DNA of 64,000 bases from VRUE01 sp963703235 (GCA_963703235.1 OY969802.1:310001-374000); one strand, 5' to 3'; counted from the first letter of the stretch, positions 14,858 through 25,856 are shown. A program made the numbers and translations. Notes: generated by a model not told the origin, from the letters alone.

Positions 14858-16003
14858 TCAGCAGCCGAGCTGGCGGGCGATCACCATCTGCTGCACCTCG
14901 TCGGTGCCCTCGCCGATCGTGAGGATCTTGGCGTCGCGGTAGAAGCGGCAGACCGGGTACTCCTCGATGTAGCCGTAGCCGCCGTGGATCTGGACCGCCT
15001 CCTCGGTGGCGCGGACGGCGAGCCGCCCGGTGATCAGCTTCGCCTGCGCCGCGGTCAGCGTGAACGACTGGCCCGCGTCCTTCTCCAGCGCCGCCCGCCA
15101 GGTCAGCAGGCGGGCCGCCTCGATCTGGGCTGAGAGGTCGGCGATCTTGGCCTGGATCGACTGGAACTTGGAGATCGGCTGGCCGAAGGCGCGGCGCTCC
15201 TTGGCGTAGGCGAGCGCCTCGTCGAGCGCCCCCTGTGCCAGGCCGACGCCCATTGCCGCCACGCCGATTCGGCCACCGTCGAGGATGTGGAGGAAGTTCT
15301 TGAAGCCGTCGCCGCGGCGGCCCAGCAGGTTGCCCTCCGGCACCCGGCAGTCATCGAAGGAAAGGGGCCGCGTGTCGGAGGCGTTCCAGCCCATCTTGCG
15401 GTAGGGCTCGCCGACCTCGTAGCCCGGGGTGCCGTTGGGGACGATCAGGTTGGAGACCTCCTTGCGCCCGTTCGCCTCGCCGGTGACAGCGGTGATCGAG
15501 ACGCAGCCGGAGATCTCGGTCCCCGAGTTGGTGATGAACTGCTTGGCGCCGTCGACGACCCACTCGCCGTCTTCCAGCTTCGCCGTGGTGCGGACGTTGC
15601 CGGCATCGGAGCCAGCCTCCGGCTCGGTCAGACCGAAGGAGGCGAGCCGCTCGCCGCTGCAGAGCCGCGGCAGCCACTCGTCCTTCTGCTCGTCGCTCCC
15701 CCAGAGATGGATCGGCATCGTCCCCAGCGAGGTGTGCGCGGCCATCGTGATGCAGACCGAAGAGTCGATCCGCGCCAGCTCTTCCACCGCCAAGACGTAG
15801 GAAAGCGTGTCGGCGCCACCGCCCCCGTACTCCTGCGGAAACGGGATCCCCATCAACCCCAGCCCGCCCATCTTCTCGACGATCTCGTAGGGGAACCGCT
15901 TCTCCCGATCCAACTCCTCCGCCACCGGCGCCACCTCTGCGAGGGCGAATTCACGGACGGTGTCCCGCAGCAATCTCTGCTCGTCCGTCAGCTCGAAGTT
16001 CAT
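14858..16003 (-). CDS. Acyl-CoA dehydrogenase
   Basis: A 381-residue FAD enzyme for alpha,beta-dehydrogenation of short or branched acyl-CoAs, passing electrons to ETF. It starts MNFELTDEQRLLRDTVREFALAEVAP. FAD/substrate signatures are ASFGLTEPEAGSDAG (about 127-141) and QIHGGYGYIEEYPVCRFYRDAKI. The catalytic base is probably the Glu in LTIGEGTDEVQ, as in the butyryl-CoA and short/branched-chain group. AGGAGC precedes the start at good spacing. An IS110 transposase gene ends only 14 nt upstream, so the native promoter has probably been displaced. ETF and ETF-QO are encoded at 26-29.5 kb. Confidence 0.93.
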   Translation of the reverse strand: MNFELTDEQRLLRDTVREFALAEVAPVAEELDREKRFPYEIVEKMGGLGLMGIPFPQEYGGGGADTLSYVLAVEELARIDSSVCITMAAHTSLGTMPIHLWGSDEQKDEWLPRLCSGERLASFGLTEPEAGSDAGNVRTTAKLEDGEWVVDGAKQFITNSGTEISGCVSITAVTGEANGRKEVSNLIVPNGTPGYEVGEPYRKMGWNASDTRPLSFDDCRVPEGNLLGRRGDGFKNFLHILDGGRIGVAAMGVGLAQGALDEALAYAKERRAFGQPISKFQSIQAKIADLSAQIEAARLLTWRAALEKDAGQSFTLTAAQAKLITGRLAVRATEEAVQIHGGYGYIEEYPVCRFYRDAKILTIGEGTDEVQQMVIARQLGC

Positions 16004-17243
16004 GCGTTGCTCCTATGTCAAGCCGCCACCGCAATTTGCGGCGCCAGCGAGTCTCTCTGAGTATCGACGTTGGTCATGGATTTCTCCCCTTCGGAATCGA
16101 GCAAAAGCCTCCAGACCCGGCGGGCCAGGTGGCGCTTGAGGCAGCGCAGAGCCTCCATTCTGGACTTGCCCTCGGCCTGCTTTTTGGCGAGGAACTTGCG
16201 TGCCGGGGGGTGAACCCTGCCCTGGGTAACCGCGATGCGGTGAAGGGCGCAGTTGAGCTGGCGGTTGCCGCCGCGGTCGAGCCGGTGGCGAACGCGCTTG
16301 CCCGAGGAGGCGGGAATCGGGGCGACACCGGCCAAGCGGGCGAACTTGGCATCGGTGGCAAGGCGCTTGGCCCCGGCGGTCTCGGCGAGGAGCTTGGCTG
16401 CGGTCAGGACGCCGCAGCCCTCCAGCGCGAGCAGCTCCGGTGCCGTGCCTTTGACCAAGGCACCGATCTCTCGCTCGAGCTCCTTTGCCCGGCGGGTGCG
16501 ACGGCGGATCTCGATCGCCAGCTCGCGGGCTATCGCCACCCTCGTGCTCTGCTCGGCGCGGGCGAGCCGCCGGGAGAGCCGATCGAGCCAGACGATCCGG
16601 TCAAGAGCGCCGGTTGGGACCTCCAGCTCCGGCCAGAGGTCGTGCAGGTGCCAGCGCAATCGACACTGGTCTTCAGAACGGGCTTTGACGAGATCCTCGC
16701 GGTGGCCGAGGAGGAGCTTCAGCCGCAGGGCGTCCTCATCGAGATGGGCACTCGGCAGGGTCTCTGGGCCCTCCCGCAGGGCGGCTCTGGCTACTGCCAG
16801 GGCGTCGATTGGGTCGGACTTGCCCGCGGCCCGTTCGCCACGGCGGCTTTGGCCCATCAGCTTCGGAGGGACGCGAACCACGCGCTCGCCCGAGGCGACC
16901 AGGAAGCGCTCCAAGGCGCCGGAGACGTGGCGGCAGTCCTCGATCGCCCAGATTCGTTCCTCGTCGAGCTCGCGCCCCCAGCCGAGCAGTTGGCGAAAGC
17001 CGGGCCCCCTGGCCGAGGCAGTCAGCTCGCCGGCAAACTCGCCGGTTCCCGCAAATACGGCGCCGCAGGTGTGGGTCCGCTTGTGGGTGTCCGTTCCGAT
17101 CACGATCATCTGGCCTGTCCCTTCGATTGGTCGTTGCCTTCGGACGGACCTCCGGCTGACGAACCTCACTCGGGGCGGTTGCCACGCTCCTATCAAGTCA
17201 AGCCGGGGATCCTCGGGCGGCGGCGGGCGACACAACGCATGAA
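15999..17243. mobile_element. IS110-family insertion sequence (approximate boundaries)
   Basis: Contains the transposase gene 16018-17109. Two end clues are visible. TTCATGCGTTG (15999-16009) is the exact inverse of CAACGCATGAA (17233-17243), an 11-bp (sub)terminal inverted repeat. Separately, GCTCCTATG-TCAAGCC (16009-16024) recurs directly as GCTCCTATCAAGTCAAGCC (17186-17204). One inverted-repeat arm covers the start codon of the neighbouring acyl-CoA dehydrogenase. True ends need comparison with an empty site. Confidence 0.65.
16018..17109 (-). CDS. IS110-family transposase (DEDD recombinase)
   Basis: A 363-residue transposase starting MIVIGTDTHKRTHTCGAVF. The RuvC-like DEDD catalytic set is Asp7, Glu57 (WAIEDC), Asp99 and Asp102 (GKSDPIDALAVARAAL). 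The C-terminal Transposase_20 domain has LEGCGVLTAAKLLAE and the Ser nucleophile region LAGVAPIPASSGKRVRHR with RGGNRQLN (Ser268/269). All key residues are present and the frame is intact, so the element may be active. ATG 17109 is chosen because the family begins at this IGTDTHK-like strand; upstream in-frame sequence is non-conserved. IS110 enzymes use an element-encoded bridge RNA to choose targets. Confidence 0.92.
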   Translation of the reverse strand: MIVIGTDTHKRTHTCGAVFAGTGEFAGELTASARGPGFRQLLGWGRELDEERIWAIEDCRHVSGALERFLVASGERVVRVPPKLMGQSRRGERAAGKSDPIDALAVARAALREGPETLPSAHLDEDALRLKLLLGHREDLVKARSEDQCRLRWHLHDLWPELEVPTGALDRIVWLDRLSRRLARAEQSTRVAIARELAIEIRRRTRRAKELEREIGALVKGTAPELLALEGCGVLTAAKLLAETAGAKRLATDAKFARLAGVAPIPASSGKRVRHRLDRGGNRQLNCALHRIAVTQGRVHPPARKFLAKKQAEGKSRMEALRCLKRHLARRVWRLLLDSEGEKSMTNVDTQRDSLAPQIAVAA

Positions 17244-17389
17244 AGTCAGACCTCCAGGTCGACAGCCAGCCTAGGAGTCAGCTCGCCGCCTTCCCGAGAA
17301 CCAACCGACCGGGTCGGACGCTGCCGCCGGCCTTGGGCCGACGATGACAGTGAGGGCAGCCTATTGCCGCCAGGCACTCCCCCGCCCTC
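17110..17389 (-). ncRNA. Candidate non-coding end / bridge-RNA region of the IS110 element
   Basis: These 280 nt lie upstream of the transposase start and hold no gene. In the IS110 subgroup the bridge (seek) RNA comes from the non-coding end upstream of the transposase. On the minus strand there are short self-complementary stretches such as CCGACCCGGTCGG near 17307-17320. I see no diagnostic sequence, so this is a positional suggestion only. Confidence 0.3.
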
Positions 17390-18826
<1,437 letters not shown>

Positions 18827-18835
18827 CTCGTCTCC

Positions 18836-19336
18836 CTAGTCGCTGGTCTGCCCGGCCAACGCTAGCGCCTCGACGCCAGGGCCGGGGAGAGGGCGGGCAT
18901 CGCGCGCGTGTAGGACCTTGCCGCAGCTTTCGCAGATGCCACGGTCGCTGACCTGCCCGCCGCACTCTTTGTGCACGATCAGCATCGGCGGTCCGTTCGG
19001 GTAGGGGGAATGGCGGTCGCCCCAGCCGAGCAGCGCCACCAGCGCGGGCCAGAGGTCGAGGCCCTTCTCGGTCAGGAAGTATTCGTGCCGTTCCGGGCTC
19101 GTCAGGTAGCGGCGCCTTTCGAGGATGTCCTCCTCGACGAGGCGCTGCAGGCGGGCCGAGAGGACGTTGCGGGCGATGCCGAGGCCCTTCTGCAGCTCGT
19201 CGAAGCGACGCCTGCCGTTCATCACGTCGCGCACGATCAGCAGCGACCAGCGCTCGCCGATCACCTCGAGCGCCTTGGCGATCGAGCAGACCTGGCCTGG
19301 ATAGTCGCTGCGCAGCACAACGTGATCTTCGCACAA
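18836..19336 (-). CDS. HxlR-family transcriptional regulator with C-terminal zinc-ribbon-like tail
   Basis: A 166-residue protein. Residues about 15-110 form the HxlR winged helix: CSIAKALEVIGERWSLLIVRDVMNGRRRFDELQKGLGIARNVLSARLQRL. A tail with CGGQVSDRGICESCGKVL resembles a small zinc ribbon and is found in one HxlR subgroup. The start is a TTG at 19336; a GTG six codons in is an alternative. Two palindromic sites lie just upstream in the divergent promoter region and are the probable operators. Target genes would be itself, the downstream aldehyde dehydrogenase, and the divergent thioesterase unit. Confidence 0.88.
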   Translation of the reverse strand: MCEDHVVLRSDYPGQVCSIAKALEVIGERWSLLIVRDVMNGRRRFDELQKGLGIARNVLSARLQRLVEEDILERRRYLTSPERHEYFLTEKGLDLWPALVALLGWGDRHSPYPNGPPMLIVHKECGGQVSDRGICESCGKVLHARDARPLPGPGVEALALAGQTSD

Positions 19337-19339
19337 TGG

Positions 19340-19397
19340 GTTGCGTCAAGCAACCAACTCGGATAGGGTCAGGCGACATGGAGTTGCTTGACGCAAC
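19340..19397. promoter_or_regulatory. Paired palindromic operators in HxlR / thioesterase divergent region
   Basis: GTTGCGTCAAGCAAC (19340-19354) and GTTGCTTGACGCAAC (19383-19397) are each GTTGC-N5-GCAAC palindromes and are inverted copies of each other, with GG extra at the outer edges. One touches the HxlR start, the other lies 28 nt before the leader ORF. The arrangement fits dimers binding both sites to control both directions. Confidence 0.75.
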
Positions 19398-19424
19398 CCG
19401 ACGATAGCGATTGGAGGGATCGAG

Positions 19425-19535
19425 ATGAAGCTGATCCGACACCGCAGGCGAAATCGGCGCAAGGTCGCGAGGATCGCGATCACCCAGGCGGAGATCACGG
19501 CCGACCTCCTGTATCCGGCGCCGCCGAAGCGATGA
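19425..19535 (+). CDS. 36-residue leader ORF coupled to the thioesterase gene
   Basis: ATG 19425 has GGAGGGAT 5-12 nt upstream, a better ribosome site than that of the downstream gene. The product starts very basic (MKLIRHRRRNRRKVARIAIT) and ends LLYPAPPKR. Its stop TGA overlaps the ATG of the thioesterase gene in ATGA, so ribosomes finishing it can restart there. It matches no family I know. It may be a translational enhancer or regulatory leader rather than a functional protein. Confidence 0.5.
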   Translation: MKLIRHRRRNRRKVARIAITQAEITADLLYPAPPKR

Positions 19536-20083
19536 CCGAGGAGAACGGCACCGCCGCGGACGCGGCCCTGGCCTTCGCCGAGACCAGCCCCGAGACGACT
19601 CGCACTCGCACGCTCGTCTGGCAGGACCCGGTGCCGACCGCGGCCGCCGGCGTGACGATGACCGGGATGGAGTACATGGAAGCGATCGTCGCCGGCGAGG
19701 TGCCACCGCCGCCGATCGCGGTGACGATGCGGATGGGGCCGATCGAGCTGGGGGAGGGCCGGGCTGTCTTCGCCGGCGAGCCCGGGGAGGAGCACTACAA
19801 CCCGATCGGCGTCGTCCACGGCGGCTACGCCGCGACCCTGCTCGACTCGGCCCTGGGCTGTGCCGTCCACACGACCCTGCCGGCCGGTGTCGGCTACACC
19901 TCACTCGGCCTGGAGGCGAAGTACGTGCGCCCGATCACCCGCGACACCGGCCGCGTCCTCTGCGAGGCGAACGTCCTCTACCGCGGGCGCCGTCAGGCGA
20001 CCGCCGAGGCCAACCTCACCGCTGCCGACAGCGGCAAGCTGCTGGCTCATGGCGCTGCCACCTGCATGATCCTCGAAGCCTGA
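19532..20083 (+). CDS. PaaI-type hotdog thioesterase
   Basis: A 183-residue hotdog-fold protein. The core, about residues 65-183, has EEHYNPIGVVHGGYAATLLDSALGCAV, where HGG and the following Asp are the usual thioesterase 4HBT/PaaI residues, then YTSLGLEAKYVRPITRDTGRVLCEANVLYRGRRQATAEANL. It should hydrolyse acyl-CoA or aryl-CoA thioesters. It starts within the stop codon of the leader ORF and is divergent from an HxlR regulator with paired operators between them. That makes it the likely regulated target in a detoxification or aromatic-acid response. Confidence 0.85.
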   Translation: MTEENGTAADAALAFAETSPETTRTRTLVWQDPVPTAAAGVTMTGMEYMEAIVAGEVPPPPIAVTMRMGPIELGEGRAVFAGEPGEEHYNPIGVVHGGYAATLLDSALGCAVHTTLPAGVGYTSLGLEAKYVRPITRDTGRVLCEANVLYRGRRQATAEANLTAADSGKLLAHGAATCMILEA

Positions 20084-20084
20084 G

Positions 20085-21548
20085 CTAGGCGGCGAGCTCG
20101 CGAGCCAGCTCGACCAGCAGGCGGACGCCGATGCCGCTGGCGTCGTTGCCGGTGTAGGCGCGGCCGACGTCCCAGGCGGTGCCGGCGATGTCGACGTGGG
20201 CCCAGGGGGTGTCGCCGACGAACTCCTCGAGGAAAGAGGCGGCGTAGATGGTGCCGGCCTTGCGCTTGGCGGAGGCATTGGTGAGGTCGGCGACGGTGCC
20301 CTTGGTCAGCTCCTTGTACTCGGGGTGGAGGGGAAGGCGCCAGACCAGCTCGCCGCTGCTGGCGCCGGCGGCCTCGACCTGGGCGGCGAGCGCGTCGTCG
20401 TTGGCGATCAGCGCCGCGTAGGTGGAGCCCAGCGCGATGGTCACCGCCCCGGTCAGGGTCGCGAGGTCGACGATCTGCTCCGCGCCCAGCTCGACCGCGT
20501 AGGCGAGGGCGTCGGCGAGGATCAGCCGTCCCTCGGCGTCGGTGTTGTTGATCTCGACGGTCTTGCCGTTGTACTGGGTGATCACGTCACCGGGCTTGAT
20601 CGCGTTGCCCGAGGGCATGTTCTCGGTGGCCGGGACAACCGCGACCAGGTCGATCGGCAGCGCCAGCTCGGCGATCGCCGCCACCGCCTCGAGCACCGCG
20701 GCGGCGCCCGACATGTCCATCTTCATCTCGTGCATCGCCGCCGAGGGCTTCAGCGAGATGCCGCCGGTGTCGAAGGTGACGCCCTTGCCGACCAGGCCAA
20801 GCGTGGGGCCTGAGCCGCCGCCCGCGTAGCGCAGCACGATCAGCTTCGGCTCCTCCTCGGTGCCCTGGCTGACCGCGACCAAGCCGCCCATCTTCTTGGC
20901 GGCGATCTGCTCGCGGCCGAGCACCTCGGTGCTCACCGCGGCGTGGGCGGATGCGATCTCGCGGGCGTGCCGGCCCAGGAAGGAGGGCGTGGCGACGTTC
21001 GAGGGGAGGCTCTGCAGGTCGCGGGCGCGGTTCTGCGCCTCGGCGCAGACGCGCGCGGCCTCGGCCGCCGCCCCGACTCCCGCGGGCGCCAGCAGCGTCA
21101 GCGACTCGATCGCCGGCGGCGGCGGGTCGCCGGGATCGGCGCTGCGGAAGCGATCGAAACGGTAGCTGCCGAGGACGGTTCCGGTGACGAGGGCCGCGGC
21201 CGTTGCCTCGTCGTCGTCGGTCTCCGGCAGCTGCCAGGCGAGGGTGCTGGCCTCCAGCTCGCCGGCCTGCTTGGCGACGATGGCCGCCGCGACGCGGGCG
21301 CGCTCGGCGTCCATCTCCGAGCGCGCCCCGAGGCCGACGACGATCGTTCGGCCCGGCTGCTCGGGGTGGAGGTGGGCCAGCTTCTTGAAGCCGGCCTTCG
21401 CGTCGGCCGCGCCGGGAGCCTCTGCCAGCTCGGCCGGCGGCTCCTCGCCCTCGAAGAGCCCGACGGCAAGCAGGTCCGCCTCCGCCTCGTTGGGTTTGGC
21501 CTGGCTGACGGCGACTTTCACTGCGGCCGAGTCTATGCGTTCGCTCAC
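20085..21548 (-). CDS. pepA: Leucyl aminopeptidase (M17, PepA)
   Basis: A 487-residue M17 metalloaminopeptidase removing N-terminal residues from peptides. It has two metal ions bound by the C-terminal domain. Visible signatures are GKGVTFDTGGISLKPSAAMHEMKMDMSGAA (metal Asp and Lys) and the family pattern NTDAEGRLILADALAYA. The N-terminal domain (about 1-165) is the usual less conserved part. The stop is 2 nt from the convergent thioesterase stop. A divergent thiolase gene starts 98 nt from its start, with no obvious functional link. Confidence 0.95.
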   Translation of the reverse strand: MSERIDSAAVKVAVSQAKPNEAEADLLAVGLFEGEEPPAELAEAPGAADAKAGFKKLAHLHPEQPGRTIVVGLGARSEMDAERARVAAAIVAKQAGELEASTLAWQLPETDDDEATAAALVTGTVLGSYRFDRFRSADPGDPPPPAIESLTLLAPAGVGAAAEAARVCAEAQNRARDLQSLPSNVATPSFLGRHAREIASAHAAVSTEVLGREQIAAKKMGGLVAVSQGTEEEPKLIVLRYAGGGSGPTLGLVGKGVTFDTGGISLKPSAAMHEMKMDMSGAAAVLEAVAAIAELALPIDLVAVVPATENMPSGNAIKPGDVITQYNGKTVEINNTDAEGRLILADALAYAVELGAEQIVDLATLTGAVTIALGSTYAALIANDDALAAQVEAAGASSGELVWRLPLHPEYKELTKGTVADLTNASAKRKAGTIYAASFLEEFVGDTPWAHVDIAGTAWDVGRAYTGNDASGIGVRLLVELARELAA

Positions 21549-21646
21549 GCTTCTCTCGTCGCTCTATCGGTATCGTCCCAGTCAGGGCCATGCGGCCCTG
21601 TACGAGCCGAGACCCGGCATAAAACCGACGCAGAAAGGCCGCCAAA

Positions 21647-22831
21647 ATGCCCAGCACCGTCATCCTCGCAACCGCACGCACGCCCTTCGGCAAGATGGGC
21701 GGAACCCTCTCTTCGCTCGATGCCACCGACCTCGGCGGCCACGCGATCGAGGCCGCCCTGGAGCGCTCCGGCGTCGACCCCGAGCAGGTCCAGCAGGTCG
21801 TCTTCGGCCAGGTCCTGCAGGCCGGCCAGGGCCAGATCCCCTCGCGCCAGGCCCAGATCAAGGGCGGCATCCCCAAGGAAGTTCCCTCGGAGACGATCAA
21901 CAAGGTCTGCGCCTCCGGAATGCGCTCGCTCGGCATCGCCGACATGGCGATCCGCGCCGGAGACACCGAGGTCGCCGTTACCGGCGGCATGGAGTCGATG
22001 AGCCAGGCGCCGCACCTGCTGCCCGGCGCTCGCTTCGGCTACCGGATGGGCCACGTCGAGACGATCGACGCGATGGTCCACGACGGCCTCACCAACCCCT
22101 TCACCGAGAAGCAGATGATCAACGAGGCCAGCGATGTCTCCAACGAGCTGGAGATCACCCGCGCCGACATGGACCGCTTCGCCGAGCGCTCGCACCGGCT
22201 TGCCGCCGAGGCGACCGACGCCGGCCGCCTCGCCGAGGAGATCGTCGGCGTCACCGTCCGCTCCCGCAAGGGTGAGAACACGATCGAGGCCGACGAGGCG
22301 ATTCGCGCCGACACCACGGTCGAAACGCTCGCCGGGCTGCGCGCCATCGGCGGCGAGGACGCCACCCACACCGCCGGCAACGCGCCCGGCGTCAACGACG
22401 GCGCCGCCGCGATGGTCGTCGCCTCCGCCGAGTGGGCCGAGAGGGAGGGGCGCACGCCGCTGGCCCGCGTCCTCTCCTACGGCACCGTCGCCGACGACTT
22501 CCCCTACCTGGCGAAAACGCCCGCCAACGCGGCCAAGCAGGCGCTGGAGAAGATCGGCAAGAGTCCCGAGGACGTCGACCTCTGGGAGATCAACGAGGCC
22601 TTCGCTTCGGTTGCCCTCAACTCGATGCGGATGCTCGGCGTCGAGGAGGAGAACGTCAACGTCAACGGCGGCGCGATCGCGCTCGGCCACCCGATCGGCG
22701 CCTCGGGCGGTCGCATCGTCGGCGCCCTGGTGCACGAGCTGCAGCGCCGCGGCGGCGGCCTCGGCGTCGCCGCGATCTGCTCCGGTGGCGGCCAGGGCGA
22801 CGCCATCGTCATCGAGGTCGACGGCTCCTAG
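21647..22831 (+). CDS. Acetyl-CoA acetyltransferase (thiolase)
   Basis: A 394-residue thiolase of the biosynthetic/degradative acetyl-CoA C-acetyltransferase group. The acyl-accepting Cys88 is in NKVCASGMRSLG; the other active-site motifs are NEAFASVALNSMRML, GGAIALGHPIGASGGRIV (His) and CSGGGQGDAIVIE (second Cys). It joins or splits acetoacetyl-CoA and longer 3-ketoacyl-CoAs. It fits the beta-oxidation/short acyl-CoA theme of this region. The next gene starts 2 nt after its stop, so they are probably co-transcribed. Confidence 0.95.
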   Translation: MPSTVILATARTPFGKMGGTLSSLDATDLGGHAIEAALERSGVDPEQVQQVVFGQVLQAGQGQIPSRQAQIKGGIPKEVPSETINKVCASGMRSLGIADMAIRAGDTEVAVTGGMESMSQAPHLLPGARFGYRMGHVETIDAMVHDGLTNPFTEKQMINEASDVSNELEITRADMDRFAERSHRLAAEATDAGRLAEEIVGVTVRSRKGENTIEADEAIRADTTVETLAGLRAIGGEDATHTAGNAPGVNDGAAAMVVASAEWAEREGRTPLARVLSYGTVADDFPYLAKTPANAAKQALEKIGKSPEDVDLWEINEAFASVALNSMRMLGVEEENVNVNGGAIALGHPIGASGGRIVGALVHELQRRGGGLGVAAICSGGGQGDAIVIEVDGS

Positions 22832-22833
22832 CC

Positions 22834-23622
22834 GTGAGCCGCGCCGCGGCTTTCTTCGATCTGGACAAGACCCTGATGGCGGGGTCGAGCGGGATGCAGT
22901 TCGCCCGCATCGCCGCCCGACACGGGATCGTCGGCCGCCGCCAGCTGGCGAGCTGGGCGGTCGAGCACCTGCGCTACCGCTTGCGGGGGACGACCGACGC
23001 CCGCACCGCCGAGGTGCTGCGGGTCGCCCGCGAGCTGATCGCCGGCGTGCCGGTTCGCAGCCTCGAGCGGATGAACCCGGAGGTGATGGCCGCGATCCTG
23101 CCGCGGGTCTACCCGCAGATGCTGGAAGAGGTCTACGCCCACCAGGACGCGGGACGCGCCACCTTCATCGTCAGCGCCGCCGGCAACGGCGTGGTCGAGT
23201 CGCTGGCGGCGGTGCTGGGAATGGACGGCGGGATCGGGACCAGCTACGAGGTCGGCGACGACGACGCCTTCACCGGCCGCTTCGAGGGGCCGTTCGTCTA
23301 CGGGCCGGGCAAGGTCGAGGCGATGGAGGCGTTCGCGGCCGAGCACGGGATCGACCTCGCCGCCTCCTATGCCTACTCCGACTCCCTCTCCGACCTGCCG
23401 ATGCTGCGCGCTGTCGGTCACCCGGTCGCCGTCAATCCCGACCCCCCACTTGCCGAGATCGCCCGCGAGACCGGGTGGCAGACGATGCGCTTCGAGCGGC
23501 TCGGCCGCCGCCTCGTCGCGCTCGCGGTCACCGTGCTGGCGACGGTCGGCGGCTTCGGTGCCTCCCGGATAGCGGCGCGCCGCAGGCCGCCATCGCCGCG
23601 CCGCTTCGCCGTCCGCCGCTAA
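22834..23622 (+). CDS. HAD-IB family phosphatase with C-terminal membrane helix
   Basis: A 262-residue HAD phosphatase of the SerB-like IB subfamily. Motif I is FFDLDKTLM (Asp9/Asp11), motif II is TFIVSAAGN, and motif III/IV is YAYSDSLSDLPML. After about residue 225 there is a hydrophobic stretch RLVALAVTVLATVGGFGASRI with a basic tail, suggesting membrane attachment. Members of this set in actinobacteria have been linked to lysophosphatidate or glycerol phosphate removal, but the substrate is not evident here. GTG 22834 is 2 nt after the thiolase stop. Confidence 0.88.
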   Translation: MSRAAAFFDLDKTLMAGSSGMQFARIAARHGIVGRRQLASWAVEHLRYRLRGTTDARTAEVLRVARELIAGVPVRSLERMNPEVMAAILPRVYPQMLEEVYAHQDAGRATFIVSAAGNGVVESLAAVLGMDGGIGTSYEVGDDDAFTGRFEGPFVYGPGKVEAMEAFAAEHGIDLAASYAYSDSLSDLPMLRAVGHPVAVNPDPPLAEIARETGWQTMRFERLGRRLVALAVTVLATVGGFGASRIAARRRPPSPRRFAVRR

Positions 23623-23653
23623 CCCTCGTCGTCTGCCAAAACGAGTCTCCAGC

Positions 23654-23706
23654 CAGACGAGCCGTGAGTTAGCTACCCCATGGGTGCTCAACTCACGGCT
23701 CGTCTG
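23654..23706. repeat. Palindromic repeat family A, copy 1
   Basis: A perfect 17-bp stem, CAGACGAGCCGTGAGTT (23654-23670) with its complement at 23690-23706. Near-complementary bases continue inwards (CTACCC / GGGTGC). The arms share the sequence of 41405-41454, including GACGAGCCGTGAGTT. It lies between the HAD gene and the mutase gene. Confidence 0.85.
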
Positions 23707-23731
23707 CTTACGGGCCTCCGTTGGGCGGGCC

Positions 23732-23737
23732 TAGACT
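23732..23737 (+). promoter_or_regulatory. Candidate -10 element (TAGACT) of the mutase gene
   Basis: TAGACT ends 7 nt before ATG 23745, with TTACGG 18 nt upstream as a weak -35. The same hexamer occurs at similar spacing before meaB and rpmE. It suggests a very short 5' leader. Confidence 0.45.
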
Positions 23738-23744
23738 GTGGGCC

Positions 23745-25367
<1,623 letters not shown>

Positions 25368-25381
25368 GGTTCGCCGCCGCT

Positions 25382-25810
25382 ATGGAGGCAGCCACCGCCC
25401 GCAAGATCCGCGTCGTCGTCGCCAAGCCCGGCCTCGACGGACACGACCGCGGCGCCAAGATCATCGCCCGCGCGCTGCGCGACGCCGGCATGGAGGTGAT
25501 CTACACCGGCCTGCACCAGACGCCCGAGCAGATCGCCGAGACGGTGATCCAGGAGGACGCCGACGCGGTCGGGCTCTCGATCCTCTCCGGCGCCCACATG
25601 ACCTTGGTGCCGCGGGTCGTCGAGCTGCTCAAGGAGCAGGGCGTCGACGACGTCCTGGTCACCGTGGGGGGCACGATCCCCGCCGAGGACATCCCCGAGC
25701 TGAAGCAGCTAGGCGTGGCCGCCGTCTTCACGCCGGGCGCAGGCACCGACGAGATCGTCGACTTCATCCGCGAGGGCGCGTCGGAGCGCCACGAGGGGGA
25801 CGCGAGCTGA
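25382..25810 (+). CDS. icmB: Cobalamin-binding small subunit of acyl-CoA mutase
   Basis: A 142-residue B12-binding domain. The base-off motif DxHxxG is Asp19-Gly-His21-Asp-Arg-Gly24 (GLDGHDRGAKIIARALRDAG); SILSGAH and VTVGGTIP are the other corrinoid contacts. It carries adenosylcobalamin for the large subunit encoded 14 nt upstream. Length and arrangement match IcmB and archaeal-type two-subunit mutases rather than the fused methylmalonyl-CoA mutase. MeaB, the expected chaperone, is encoded at 13.5 kb. Confidence 0.9.
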   Translation: MEAATARKIRVVVAKPGLDGHDRGAKIIARALRDAGMEVIYTGLHQTPEQIAETVIQEDADAVGLSILSGAHMTLVPRVVELLKEQGVDDVLVTVGGTIPAEDIPELKQLGVAAVFTPGAGTDEIVDFIREGASERHEGDAS

Positions 25811-25813
25811 GTC

Positions 25814-25856
25814 GATCGCAGCTTTCCCGGGCCATAGCCCTGAAAAAGCTGCGATC
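25814..25856 (+). repeat. Hairpin repeat, family B, copy 3
   Basis: GATCGCAGCTTT (25814-25825) pairs perfectly with AAAGCTGCGATC (25845-25856). Inside, GGGC-CATA-GCCC (25829-25840) forms a second stem. It lies 3 nt after the icmB stop and shares layout with 5463-5498 and 6396-6435. Confidence 0.8.

Noticed and set aside
19388..20083. A longer (231-residue) form of the thioesterase
   Set aside because: The extra 48 residues are polar low complexity and conflict with the well-formed leader ORF in another frame. The hotdog protein fits a start at 19532.
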